This document shows positions 24,232 through 33,400 of a DNA stretch of 64,000 bases, in pieces. Position numbers and translations under genes: made by a program. This DNA comes from Kitasatospora papulosa. GTDB lineage: Bacteria > Actinomycetota > Actinomycetes > Streptomycetales > Streptomycetaceae. The notes below the pieces were generated by a model. The model was given only the letters and a program-made list of their open reading frames with translations, was not told the DNA's origin and searched no databases. Within the stretch, counting starts at the first letter, position 1, and each line of letters starts with the position of its first letter. The stretch spans positions 372,001-436,000 of the forward strand of contig NZ_JNYQ01000004.1 in assembly GCF_000717245.1 (NCBI RefSeq), in the 5' to 3' direction.

Positions 24232-24271
24232 AACCTATGGTGCTTGCTGCTGCGGGCGCAAACTATTTTTT
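24232..24271 (-). promoter_or_regulatory. wblC promoter with AT-box
   Basis: Minus strand: -35 TTGCGC (24261-24256), 18-base spacer, -10 TAGGTT (24237-24232). Immediately upstream of the -35 is an A/T block (AAAAAATA, 24271-24264), the site expected for the AT-hook of WblC itself, implying autoactivation. The block overlaps the intergenic end of uvrD2, and a leader of about 615 bases separates this promoter from wblC. Confidence 0.7.
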
Positions 24272-24284
24272 CGACGAGTTTTCC

Positions 24285-26507
24285 TCAGACCTCGCCGTCG
24301 CCCTCCGCCTGCTCATGACCCACTGTCCGACCTGCGCAGATGGCCAGGACGTCGGCCCCGAACCTGGTCAGCTTCCGGTTCCCGACACCGGCGATGACGA
24401 CCAGCTCGCTCTCGCTGTCCGGTGCCGCCTCCGCGATGGCCATCAGTGTCTTGTCGGTGAAGACGCAGTAGGCGGGCTGGCTGATCTCCTTCGCCCGGTC
24501 CGCGCGCCACTCACGCAGCCGCTCGTACAGCGCCTCGTCCATGTCCGAGGGGCAGTCCTCGCAACGCATCAGCTTCATCTCGCCGGCCTCGGTGAGCGTC
24601 CTGCCGCACACCCTGCACCGCACCGGACCCCTCCTGGCCGGCCGGGCGGGCGTCTCGGCACCGGCACCCGACGTGCCCGTGCGGGAGCCGCGGTCGATTC
24701 CGCCGCCTCCTCCCGCTCCGCCCCGCGGGCCGACCGCTGCCGAGCCGGGCCTCAGTCCGTTGAGGAAGCGGGTCGCCCTGCGGTTCCCGCGTCCGCCCGG
24801 CGACCGGGACAGGGCCCAGGACAGCGACAGGTGGAAGCGGGCCCGGGTGACGCCGACGTACAGCAGCCGGCGTTCCTCCTCGATCTGTTCGTCCGTCTTG
24901 GCGTAGGCGATCGGCATCATGCCCTCGGTGAGCCCGACGACGAACGCGGCGTCCCACTCCAGGCCCTTGGCGGAGTGCAGCGACGCCAGCGTGACGCCCT
25001 GGACCGTGGGGGCGTGCTGAGCGGCGGCCCGTTCGTCGAGCTCGGCCACGAGATCGGAGAGGGTCGCGCCGGGCTTGGCCTGTTCGAAGTCCTCCGCCAG
25101 CCGCACCAGCGCGGCGAGGGACTCCCAGCGGTCGCGCACCGCCCCCGAGCCGGTGGGCGGCTTGGAGGTCCATCCCTTGGTGGAGAGCACCGCCCGCACC
25201 TCGGAGGGCAGGTCGTCGGCGCCGTCGAGCAGCGAGTCGTTGCCCCCCGCGCGCGCCGCGCCGCGCAGGGCTACACCCGCCTCCCGCACCTCGGGACGGT
25301 CGAAGAAGCGCTCGGCACCGCGCAGCTGGTAGGGCACACCCGCGTCGGCGAGGGCCTGCTCGTAGACCTCGGACTGGGAATTGACCCTGTAGAGCACGGC
25401 GATCTCCCCCGCCGGCACCCCGGCGGCGATCAGGTCACGGATCCGGCGCGCGGTGCCCTCGGCCTCCGCCGGCTCGTCGGCGTACTCCGTGTAGACGGGT
25501 TCGGGGCCCTTGTCGCGCTGCGAGACCAGCTCCAGCCGGTGTTCGGCCGCCTTGCCCCGGGCCTGGCCCAGCAGTCCGTTGGCCAGGCGGACGACCTGGG
25601 GGGTCGAGCGGTAGTCCCGCACCAGCTTGACCACCGTCGCGTCCGGGTGGCGGGTGCGGAAGTTCAGCAGGTGGTCTGGGGTCGCGCCGGTGAAGGAGTA
25701 GATCGTCTGACCCGCGTCGCCGACGACGCAGAGGTCGTCCCGGTCACCGAGCCAGAGATCCAGGAGCCGCTGCTGGAGCGGGCTGACGTCCTGGTACTCG
25801 TCGACGACGAAGTGCTGGTACTGACGGCGCACGTGGTCGGCGATGTCGTGCCGGTCCTGGAGGATGCCGACCGTGAGCAGCAGCACGTCCTCGAAGTCGA
25901 TCACCGAGCGGTCGCGCTTCAGCTGCTCGTACATGGCGTAGATCTGCGAGAGCTCGGCAGGGTCGCGCGGCGCGTCCCGCTGGGTCTTCGCGACCGCTGC
26001 CGGGTAGTCCGCCGGCACCGTCTGGGTGACCTTGGCCCACTCGATCTCGCTGGTGGTGTCCCGCAGCTCGTTGCGGTCGAGCCGGATCCCGCAGCGGGCG
26101 GCGGCCTCGGCGACCAGCTGGACCTTGCGCTCCACGAGACGCGGAAGCTCACCACCGACGGCTTTCGGCCAGAAGTACTGCAGCTGACGCAGAGCCGCGG
26201 AGTGGAAGGTCCGGGCCTGCACACCCGTCGCGCCGAGCTGGCGGAGCCGGCCCCGCATCTCGCCCGCCGCCCGGTTGGTGAAGGTGACGGCGAGCACCGT
26301 GGTCGGCTGGAGGATCCCGGCACGCACCCCGTAGGCGATGCGGTGCGTGATCGCCCGCGTCTTGCCCGTACCCGCTCCGGCCAGCACGCACACGGGTCCG
26401 CCGAGGGCCAGCGCGACCTCGCGCTGCTCCGGGTCGAGCCCGTCGAGCACGGCGTCCGCGGAGTCGGGGACCTGGGGGAAGAGGGTGGAATGCGTTGCTG
26501 CTGTCAC
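24285..26507 (-). CDS. uvrD2: UvrD2-type DNA helicase (SF1)
   Basis: A 740-residue SF1A helicase. Walker A is VLAGAGTGKTRAITHRIAYG near residue 40, motif II FVVDEYQDVSPLQQRLLDLW, and later motifs are LVRDYRSTP, LHSAKGLEWDAAFVVGLTEG and YVGVTRAR. A Gly/Arg-rich linker follows, then a four-Cys cluster (CRVCGRTL ... CEDC) and an HRDC-like C-terminus (ERLREWRADRAKE ... YCVFTDKTLMAIAEAAP), the combination known for mycobacterial UvrD2. It unwinds DNA 3'-5' in repair. GTG 26507 is the start nearest the helicase fold; its ribosome site is weak. Mycoredoxin is divergent. Confidence 0.9.
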   Translation of the reverse strand: MTAATHSTLFPQVPDSADAVLDGLDPEQREVALALGGPVCVLAGAGTGKTRAITHRIAYGVRAGILQPTTVLAVTFTNRAAGEMRGRLRQLGATGVQARTFHSAALRQLQYFWPKAVGGELPRLVERKVQLVAEAAARCGIRLDRNELRDTTSEIEWAKVTQTVPADYPAAVAKTQRDAPRDPAELSQIYAMYEQLKRDRSVIDFEDVLLLTVGILQDRHDIADHVRRQYQHFVVDEYQDVSPLQQRLLDLWLGDRDDLCVVGDAGQTIYSFTGATPDHLLNFRTRHPDATVVKLVRDYRSTPQVVRLANGLLGQARGKAAEHRLELVSQRDKGPEPVYTEYADEPAEAEGTARRIRDLIAAGVPAGEIAVLYRVNSQSEVYEQALADAGVPYQLRGAERFFDRPEVREAGVALRGAARAGGNDSLLDGADDLPSEVRAVLSTKGWTSKPPTGSGAVRDRWESLAALVRLAEDFEQAKPGATLSDLVAELDERAAAQHAPTVQGVTLASLHSAKGLEWDAAFVVGLTEGMMPIAYAKTDEQIEEERRLLYVGVTRARFHLSLSWALSRSPGGRGNRRATRFLNGLRPGSAAVGPRGGAGGGGGIDRGSRTGTSGAGAETPARPARRGPVRCRVCGRTLTEAGEMKLMRCEDCPSDMDEALYERLREWRADRAKEISQPAYCVFTDKTLMAIAEAAPDSESELVVIAGVGNRKLTRFGADVLAICAGRTVGHEQAEGDGEV

Positions 26508-26756
26508 CCTGCCATGCTGCCAGGTCGGAAGGGACGGCCGAGGCGGTTGTCCACAGGGGCCGTCGATTGTCGTACCGGCTGCGTGGGTGCCGTGCGGGTA
26601 CGGGGCGGGTCCGGGAACGGCCCTCGGCCCGGGGCCGGGAATGGTGTCCGGGTCCCGGACGTTCCCTCCATGCGGGACGGTGCGCGGACGCGTCTGTCGC
26701 GCGCTTTCAGCGGGACCTTCCCAGCGGGACACACGAGACAAGGGAGCACCGACGAC

Positions 26757-26999
26757 ATGCCGGGCACTGTGACGATGTACAGCACCACGTGGTGCGGCTA
26801 CTGCCGCCGGCTCAAGGGGCAGATGGATCGCGAGGGCATCGCGTACACCGAGGTCAACATCGAGCACGACCCGGACTCGGCGGCTTTCGTGGAGAAGGCG
26901 AACGGCGGGAACCAGACGGTCCCGACCGTGCTCTTCCCCGACGGTTCGACGCTGACGAACCCCTCACTGGCCCAGGTCAAGCAGAAGATCGGCGCCTGA
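26757..26999 (+). CDS. mrx1: Mycoredoxin-1 (glutaredoxin-like)
   Basis: An 80-residue thioredoxin-fold protein with the CGYC active site in MYSTTWCGYCRRLKGQMDRE, the cis-Pro loop QTVPTVLF and the C-terminal DGSTLTNPS. Actinobacteria use mycoredoxin with mycothiol to reduce S-mycothiolated proteins and mixed disulfides. The length and the CGYC motif match Mrx1 rather than glutaredoxin (CPYC). AGGGAG lies before ATG 26757. It is divergent from uvrD2 and followed by a strong terminator, so it is probably monocistronic. Confidence 0.92.
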   Translation: MPGTVTMYSTTWCGYCRRLKGQMDREGIAYTEVNIEHDPDSAAFVEKANGGNQTVPTVLFPDGSTLTNPSLAQVKQKIGA

Positions 27000-27015
27000 C
27001 CCGCACGAGGCACAC

Positions 27016-27047
27016 GACCCCCGACCGGCCGGCGCCGGTCGGGGGTC
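27016..27047 (+). terminator. Intrinsic terminator after mrx1
   Basis: GACCCCCGACCGGC (27016-27029) pairs perfectly with 27034-27047 across a CGGC loop and is followed by TTCTT. Confidence 0.85.
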
Positions 27048-27096
27048 TTCTCATGACCTGGCCGTACGAGAGCGCCCCGGCGGTAGCGTGAACGGC

Positions 27097-27909
27097 ATGA
27101 CGACCGAGGACGGGGCGGCCGGCGGGGCGCTGGCGGGAGGCATGGCGAACGCGGGGGACGTCTTCCGCAGGGGCGCCCTGGTGGATCGCCCGGCACCGCG
27201 CCACGCGCCCGCTCTCCATGCCCACCTCGTCGCGCTGAGGGAGCACGGCTTCGACGCCGCTCCGATTCCCGTGGGACCGACCGCCGACGGCCGGGAGCAG
27301 CTGACGTTCATCCCCGGTGACGTGGCCCTGCCGCCGTTCCCGCCATGGGTCATGACGACGGCCGCCCTCGAATCGGTTGGGGCCCTGCTGCGACGCCTGC
27401 ACGAGGCCGGTGCGTCCGCCGCTGCCGCATCGGACGTCGAGTGGCCCCAGGACCTCGCCGACCCGGAAGGGGGACCGGTGGTGTGCCACAACGACGTGTG
27501 CCCGGAGAACGTCGTGTTCCGCGACGGCCGCGCCGCCGCCTTGATCGACTTCGATCTGGCGGCACCCGGACGGCCCCTCTGGGACGTCGCCATGGCCGCC
27601 CGCTACTGGGTGCCCATGCTCGATCCCCTGTCCGCGGCGACGCTGTACCCGGACGCACCGGACGTGCCCGCGCGGCTGCGGGTCCTGGCCGGCGGCTACG
27701 GCCTCTCACCTGCCGAGCGGGCCGAACTGCCCGGCGTGATCGAACAGGCCACGGAGGTCTGCCGCGCGTTCGTCGCCCGACGCGTGGCCGACGGCGATCC
27801 CCTCTACGCCGAGGCGCTGGCCGACCGTGGCGGATGGCGGCGCTGGGACCGTGCGCAGGCCTGGCTGACGGCCCACCGCGGGATGTTCGCGGCCGCCCTG
27901 TCGGACTGA
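27097..27909 (+). CDS. Aminoglycoside-phosphotransferase-fold kinase
   Basis: A 270-residue protein of the APH/choline-kinase fold. The catalytic loop VVCHNDVCPENVVFRDG (residues ~129-145, Asp and Asn present) and the metal-binding Asp in AALIDFDLAAPG are intact. The N-lobe is short and lacks an obvious ATP-lysine motif beyond EQLTFIPGDV. Such proteins phosphorylate small hydroxyl compounds; in streptomycetes most are not resistance enzymes, and nothing here argues for antibiotic resistance. ATG 27097 is chosen over GTG 27088; neither has a good ribosome site. It stands between mrx1 and the convergent nudC. Confidence 0.8.
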   Translation: MTTEDGAAGGALAGGMANAGDVFRRGALVDRPAPRHAPALHAHLVALREHGFDAAPIPVGPTADGREQLTFIPGDVALPPFPPWVMTTAALESVGALLRRLHEAGASAAAASDVEWPQDLADPEGGPVVCHNDVCPENVVFRDGRAAALIDFDLAAPGRPLWDVAMAARYWVPMLDPLSAATLYPDAPDVPARLRVLAGGYGLSPAERAELPGVIEQATEVCRAFVARRVADGDPLYAEALADRGGWRRWDRAQAWLTAHRGMFAAALSD

Positions 27910-28018
27910 CGCGTCCGCTTCCCGCCGGCCAGGACGCTTCCGAGGCACGACCCCGGGCTCCGCCGAGACGCCTCGGCGCCTTGGTGACCAGGCCTGCGCG
28001 AAGGCTCCGCCCGCACCG

Positions 28019-28966
28019 TCAGCCGGCCACGCCCGGCCTCGGGAGCGGCTTGCCGTACCAGAGCTCGATCAGGCGTGCCGCGATCGAGACGCCGAAGGGC
28101 GGCAGCACCTCGCCGGATTCGAAGGCCGCGGTCAGGTCCTCGCGGGAGAACCAGCGGGCCTCCTCGATCTCCTCGCCGTCCACGGTGATCTCCGAGGACA
28201 CGGCGCGGGCCATGAAGCCGAGCATCAGGCTGGAGGGGAACGGCCAGGGCTGGCTGGCGATGTACTCGACCTCGCCGACGGTGACCCCCGCCTCCTCGAA
28301 CACCTCGCGGGCGACGGACTGCTCGATCGACTCCCCCGGCTCCACGAAGCCGGCGAGGGTCGAGAACCGGCCCTCGGGCCAGTGCACCTGGCGTCCCAGC
28401 AGTGCGCGGTCCTGGTCGTCCGTGACCAGCATGATCACAGCGGGGTCGGTGCGCGGGTAGTGCTCCGCACCGCACGCCTGGCAGCGGCGGATGTGCCCGG
28501 CGGCCGCGATGACGGTGCGCTCGCCGCAGCGTGAGCAGAAGCGGTGCAGCCGCTGCCAGTTCTCCAGGGCCACCGCGTGCACCATCAGGCCGGCGTCGCG
28601 CGGGCCGAGGAGCATCCCGGCCTCGCGCAGACCGGCCGGCCGCGCGGACTGGTCCATGCGGCCGGGGAGCGAGTCCTTCTGGAGGGCGAAGTAGCGTACG
28701 CCGTCCTCGTCGGTGCCCAGGAAGTAGCGGTGGGTCTCGGTGACGGGCGCCTCGAAGGCGGGGGTCATGACGAGCTCGGTGCCGCCGTCGGGGGTGTCGT
28801 CGATGAGCGCCTGTCCCCCGGAGACGACGAAGACCCTGGTCGTCGGGTGGCTCCAGGCCGCGGCGAGCCAGGCCTCGTCGAGCCGATGGTGCGCCGCGCG
28901 GTCGATGCCGCTGGGCGCGGTGAGACCGATCGGGCGGTCTGCGGTGGCGTTGTCGAAGGTGCTCAC
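28019..28966 (-). CDS. nudC: NAD(+)/NADH pyrophosphatase NudC
   Basis: A 315-residue Nudix enzyme. A zinc ribbon (FCSRCGERT ... RCQACGAEHYPRTDP, residues ~140-175) precedes the Nudix box GFVEPGESIEQSVAREVFEE and AGV, and the NADH-specific SQPWPFPSSLMLGF motif follows. This set defines NudC: it splits NAD(H) into NMN(H) and AMP and may remove NAD caps from RNA. GTG 28966 has AGGAAG at proper spacing. The M20 dipeptidase and AdnAB-like genes lie upstream in the same direction, 44 bases separating it from the dipeptidase stop. Confidence 0.93.
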   Translation of the reverse strand: MSTFDNATADRPIGLTAPSGIDRAAHHRLDEAWLAAAWSHPTTRVFVVSGGQALIDDTPDGGTELVMTPAFEAPVTETHRYFLGTDEDGVRYFALQKDSLPGRMDQSARPAGLREAGMLLGPRDAGLMVHAVALENWQRLHRFCSRCGERTVIAAAGHIRRCQACGAEHYPRTDPAVIMLVTDDQDRALLGRQVHWPEGRFSTLAGFVEPGESIEQSVAREVFEEAGVTVGEVEYIASQPWPFPSSLMLGFMARAVSSEITVDGEEIEEARWFSREDLTAAFESGEVLPPFGVSIAARLIELWYGKPLPRPGVAG

Positions 28967-29010
28967 AGGTGCTTCCTACTCCCCCGGGGGCGGATCGGGC
29001 GTTCAGAGAT

Positions 29011-30405
29011 TCAGCGGAGTGCGTCGGCCAGTTCGCCCCACAGGTGGGCGGTGGTCTCCACACCCTTGAGGAGGAGGTCGAGTTCGACCTTCTCGTCGGG
29101 GCCGTGCCAGCCGTCGGACGGTACGGAGATGCCGAGGAAGAGGACGGGTGCGCCGAGCACGTCCTGGAGGTCGGCGGCGGGGCCCGAACCTCCTTCGCGG
29201 GTGAAGAGGATCTTCGTGCCGAAGGCCCGGCCCATGGCGCGGGCCAACGCCTGGAGGGCGGGGTGGTCCAGGGGCGTCAGACAGGGGCGGGTGGCCGGGG
29301 AGAAGGTGATCCGATGGCGGATTCCGGCCGGTATCCGGTCCTCCACCCAGCTGCGGACGACTTCCTGGATCCGTTCCGGGTCCTGTCCGGCGACCAGCCG
29401 GAAGCTCAGCTTCACGAAGGCCGACGAAGGGATGACGGTCTTGCTGCCCGCACCCTGGTAGCCCCCGCCGATGCCGTTGACCTCGGCGGTCGGGCGGGCC
29501 CAGATGCGTTCGAGCGTGGAGTACCCCGCTTCGCCGGCCGTGGCCCGCGAGGCGGCCGTGCGCAGCCAGGTCTCCTCGTCGAAGGGCAGTTCGGCGAAGA
29601 GGGCGCGTTCGGTCCCGGTGAGTTCGGCGACCCCGTCGTAGAAGCCGGGGACCGCGACCCTGCCCTCCGTGTCGTGGAGGGCGGCGACCAGGCGGGCGAG
29701 CTCGGTCGCGGGGTTGGGGACGGCGCCGCCGAAGGAGCCGGAGTGGATGTCCTGGCCGGGGCCGGACAGCTCGATCTCGCATTCGGCGAGACCCCGCATG
29801 CCGGTGCACACGGTGGGGGTGTTCTCGTCCCACATGCCGGTGTCGGACACGATCACGACGTCGGCGGCGAGGCGGCCGGCCCGCTCCTCGGCCAGCGCGC
29901 GGAAGTGCGGCGACCCGGACTCCTCCTCGCCCTCGACGAGGAGCTTGAGGTGGACGGCGGGCGTGGTGCGGCCGGTCGCCGCGAGGTGGGCCCGGACGCC
30001 GAGTGTGTGGAAGAACACCTGGCCCTTGTCGTCGGCGGCGCCGCGCCCGTACATCCTGCCGTCGCGGATCACCGGGTCGAACGGGTCGGTGCTCCAGCCG
30101 TCCTCACGGGCGGCGGGCTGCACGTCGTGGTGGCCGTAGACGAGGACGACGGGTGCGTCCGGGTCCTGGGACGGCCACTCGGCAAACACCGCCGGGGCGC
30201 CGGGCGTCTCCCAGATCTCGGTGACCGGGAAGCCGGTCTCCGCCAGCTTGCCGGACAGCCACTCGGCGCTGCGCCGTACGTCCCCGTCGTGCTCCGGCTG
30301 GGCGGACACGGACGGGATGCGCAGCCACTCGGCGAGGTCGGCGAGAAAGGCCGCGCGGTGCTGCTCGGTGTACGTACGGACGGCGCTGTCCGGGGTGTCG
30401 CTCAT
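29011..30405 (-). CDS. M20-family zinc dipeptidase
   Basis: A 464-residue M20 metallopeptidase. First zinc ligand/catalytic Asp in VLVYGHHDVQPAAREDGW, bridging Asp in YGRGAADDKGQVFFHT, catalytic Glu pair in LLVEGEEESGSPHF and a dimerisation domain in the middle (GLAECEIELSGPGQDIHSGS). It should hydrolyse dipeptides in the cytoplasm. ATG 30405 is chosen because AGG lies 9 bases before it; ATG 30411 is two codons upstream. It starts just after the stop of the AdnB-like helicase, so it is likely at the end of that operon. A beta-Ala or cysteinylglycine substrate cannot be predicted. Confidence 0.9.
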   Translation of the reverse strand: MSDTPDSAVRTYTEQHRAAFLADLAEWLRIPSVSAQPEHDGDVRRSAEWLSGKLAETGFPVTEIWETPGAPAVFAEWPSQDPDAPVVLVYGHHDVQPAAREDGWSTDPFDPVIRDGRMYGRGAADDKGQVFFHTLGVRAHLAATGRTTPAVHLKLLVEGEEESGSPHFRALAEERAGRLAADVVIVSDTGMWDENTPTVCTGMRGLAECEIELSGPGQDIHSGSFGGAVPNPATELARLVAALHDTEGRVAVPGFYDGVAELTGTERALFAELPFDEETWLRTAASRATAGEAGYSTLERIWARPTAEVNGIGGGYQGAGSKTVIPSSAFVKLSFRLVAGQDPERIQEVVRSWVEDRIPAGIRHRITFSPATRPCLTPLDHPALQALARAMGRAFGTKILFTREGGSGPAADLQDVLGAPVLFLGISVPSDGWHGPDEKVELDLLLKGVETTAHLWGELADALR

Positions 30406-30415
30406 GCTCATGAGC

Positions 30416-33400
30416 CTATCGGCCCCGCGGAGGTGACTCGTCCAGCAGGAGCTTCTCCAGTTCCTCCCGGCCCGGCAGCCCGGTGGGGCGGGACGTCTCC
30501 CCGGTGCGCACGTAGAGGAAGGTCGCGGCGACCGCCTCCAGCGGCAGTCCGTGCAGTTCGGCCCAGGCCAGCCGGTAGACGGCGAGCTGGAGGGGGTCGG
30601 CCGTGCGGTGCCGGGAGGTCTTCCAGTCGACGATCTCGTACGTGTCACCCGTGCGGTACACGGCGTCGATCCGGCCGCGGATCACACGGCCGGCGAGCGT
30701 GATCTGGAACGGGATCTCGACGCCGTGCGGGGTGCGCCGGGCGTACGAGGTGCGCTCGAAGGCCTCCTTGAGATCGGCGAGGTCCCGTTCGTCGGCGATC
30801 TCCGCGTCGTTCTCGTCGCCTCCCGGGAGTTCGTCCGGTCCCAGCATGGGCAGCGGCAGTTCCTCGAACCGGGACTCCACCCAGGCGTGGAAGCGGGTGC
30901 CCCTGCGCGCGGCGGGCTGCGGGGGGCGCGGCATCGGGCGGGCGAGCTCCCGCGCGAAGCCCTCGGGATCGTCGGCGAGGTGCAGGAGCTGGGTCGCGGA
31001 GAGCGTGGCGGGCACGACGACGTCGCGCACCGCGGCGCGGGCACGGCGCAGCTCACCGGCGAGGGCGTCGAGGTCGCGGTCCCAGGAGGCGAGGGTGCGC
31101 GACTCCTCGGGGGTGAGGCCCGCGTCGGCCGGGGTGCGGGCGGCCGGGACGTGCGGTGCGGCGGGGGCGTCCCGGGGCGGGGGCGGCCCCCCACGGCCCG
31201 GGTCCTCCTCGCAGTCCGGGTACGGGTCGTCGTACGGGGCGTCCGCGTCGTCGTACGGCGGCTCGTCGTACGGCGGCTCGTCGTCCTCGAAGGGGGGCGG
31301 CTCGTCGTCGTACGGCGGCTCGTGTGCGGGTCGCGGGCGCCCGCCGGGGGCGGTCCGCCCGTACTCCTCCGGCACGGTGTCCGGGACGGGTGCGGCCGCC
31401 AGGGCCTCCAGGTGCGCCAGCACCGTGTCCCTGGCGGCCCTGCGGCGGGCCATGGCGGTGTCGTCGAGCGGGAGCGGCCAGGGCTGGTCGGCGCCCTCGT
31501 CCCGCAGCGCCGGGTTCTCCTCGTCCTCGCCGGGTTCGTCCGCCCACACCTCGATCTCGCCGTGTCCGGCCGCGCAGTGCTCGTACAGCGCGTCCAGGAA
31601 GACGGACGGGCCGCGGGGCTTCTTCTGGGACGGGCCCCACCAGTGGCCGGAGCCGAGCAGCAGGCTGCGGGGCCGGGTGAAGGTGACGTAGCCGAGGCGG
31701 AGCTCCTCGGTGTGCTGATGCCCCTTCATCTCCGCCTTGAAAGCCGCGAGCCCTCTGGCGTCGAAGGTGTCGAGCACCGGCAGCGTGGGCGCGTCGCCGC
31801 GCAGGGCGTGCGGGAGGACCTGGGACTGCGAGGTCCACGCGTCCCGGGACCGGGTGCTGGGGAACTGGCCGCCGACCAGGCCGGGGACGGCGACGACGTC
31901 CCACTCCAGGCCCTTGGACTTGTGCGCGGTGAGGACCTTGACGGTGTTCTCGCCGCCGGGCAGGGCGTTGTCGAGGCCCTTCTCGTACTGGGCGGCGGTG
32001 CGCAGGAAGCCGAGGAAGGCGAGCAGGGTCGCTTCCCCGTCCACCGCCGCGAATCCGGCCGCGACGTCCAGGAAGTTGGCGAGGGTCTCCCGGCGGCGTG
32101 CGGCCAGGGCGTGCGGGGACGCCGAGAGCTCCACCTCCAGGCCGGTGGTCGCGAGGACGCGGTGCAGTACGTCCATGAGGGGGTCGGCCAGCGAACGGCG
32201 CAGGTCGCGCAGTTCGGTGGCGAGACGGGCGAAGCGGACGCGTGCCTCCGCGGAGAACGGCAGCCGGTCGTCCTCCGCGCCGCCGGACTCAAGGAAGGTG
32301 TCGAGGGCGTCGGCCAGCGAGATCACCTCGGCCGGGTCGGTCCCCTCGACGGCATCCGCCAGACGCCGGTCCGGATCGGTGTCCTCGTCCCCCGGCGCGG
32401 TGCGGTGGACGAGGACGCGGGCGCGGCGCCCCAGCAGGGCGAGGTCGCGTGGTCCGATGCGCCAGCGGGGTCCGGTCAGCAGCCGGACCAGGGAGGCGTT
32501 CGCCCCGGGGTCCTGCAGCACCTCGCAGACGGCGACGAGGTCGGCGACCTCGGGGAGGTGCAGGAGTCCGGAGAGTCCGACGACCTCGACCGGGATGTCT
32601 CGGGCGACCAGGGCGGCCTGGATGCGGGGGAAGTCTCCCGCGGTCCGGCACAGGACGGCGATCTCCCCGGGAGCCGTACCGGTCCTCACGAGGTGGGCGA
32701 GCGAGTCGCCGAGCCAGTCGATCTCCTCGGCGTGGGTGGCCAGCAGGGCGCACCGGACCGTGCCGTCCCGTTCGGCTCCGGGGGCGGGGCGCAGTGCCTC
32801 GACCCCCTCGTGCATGGCGCGCAGGGGTTCGGCGAGGCCGTTCGCGAGGTGCAGGAGGCGGCCGCCGCTGCGGCGGTTCTCACTGAGGGAGTAGCGGGTG
32901 GCCGGCGTGCCGTCGGCGTGCGGGAAGTGGTGCGGGAAGTCGTCGAGGTTGGCCACGGAGGCGCCGCGCCATCCGTAGATCGCCTGACAGGGGTCGCCGA
33001 CGGCTGTGACGGCGTGTCCTGCCGTGCCGTCGCCGCCTCCGCCGCCGAAGAGCGCGGCCAGGAGCAGCCGCTGGGCCACGGAGGTGTCCTGGTACTCGTC
33101 GAGCAGGACGACCCGGAACTCGTCGCGCAGGAGGGTGCCGACCTCGGGCCGGGTCAGGGCGAGCTCGGCGGAGAGGGCGATCTGGTCGCCGAAGTCGAGG
33201 AGGTCCCGGCTTCGCTTGGCCGTCCGGTAGCGCCGGGTCAGTCCGAGGAGTTCGCGGCGGGCCCCGGCCGTCTCGGGGATCTTGCGCAGCTCGGCGTTGG
33301 TGAGCCTGGCCGTCTCCAGTCCCCGCAGGAGTTCCGTGTCGTACTCCAGGAGCTCCTCGGGGCGTACGAGGTGCTCGGCGAGCTCCGCGTCCAGGGCGAG

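Noticed and set aside
27097..27909. Reading the kinase-fold protein as an aminoglycoside-resistance enzyme
   Set aside because: The fold is shared by many housekeeping small-molecule kinases and there is no resistance context.
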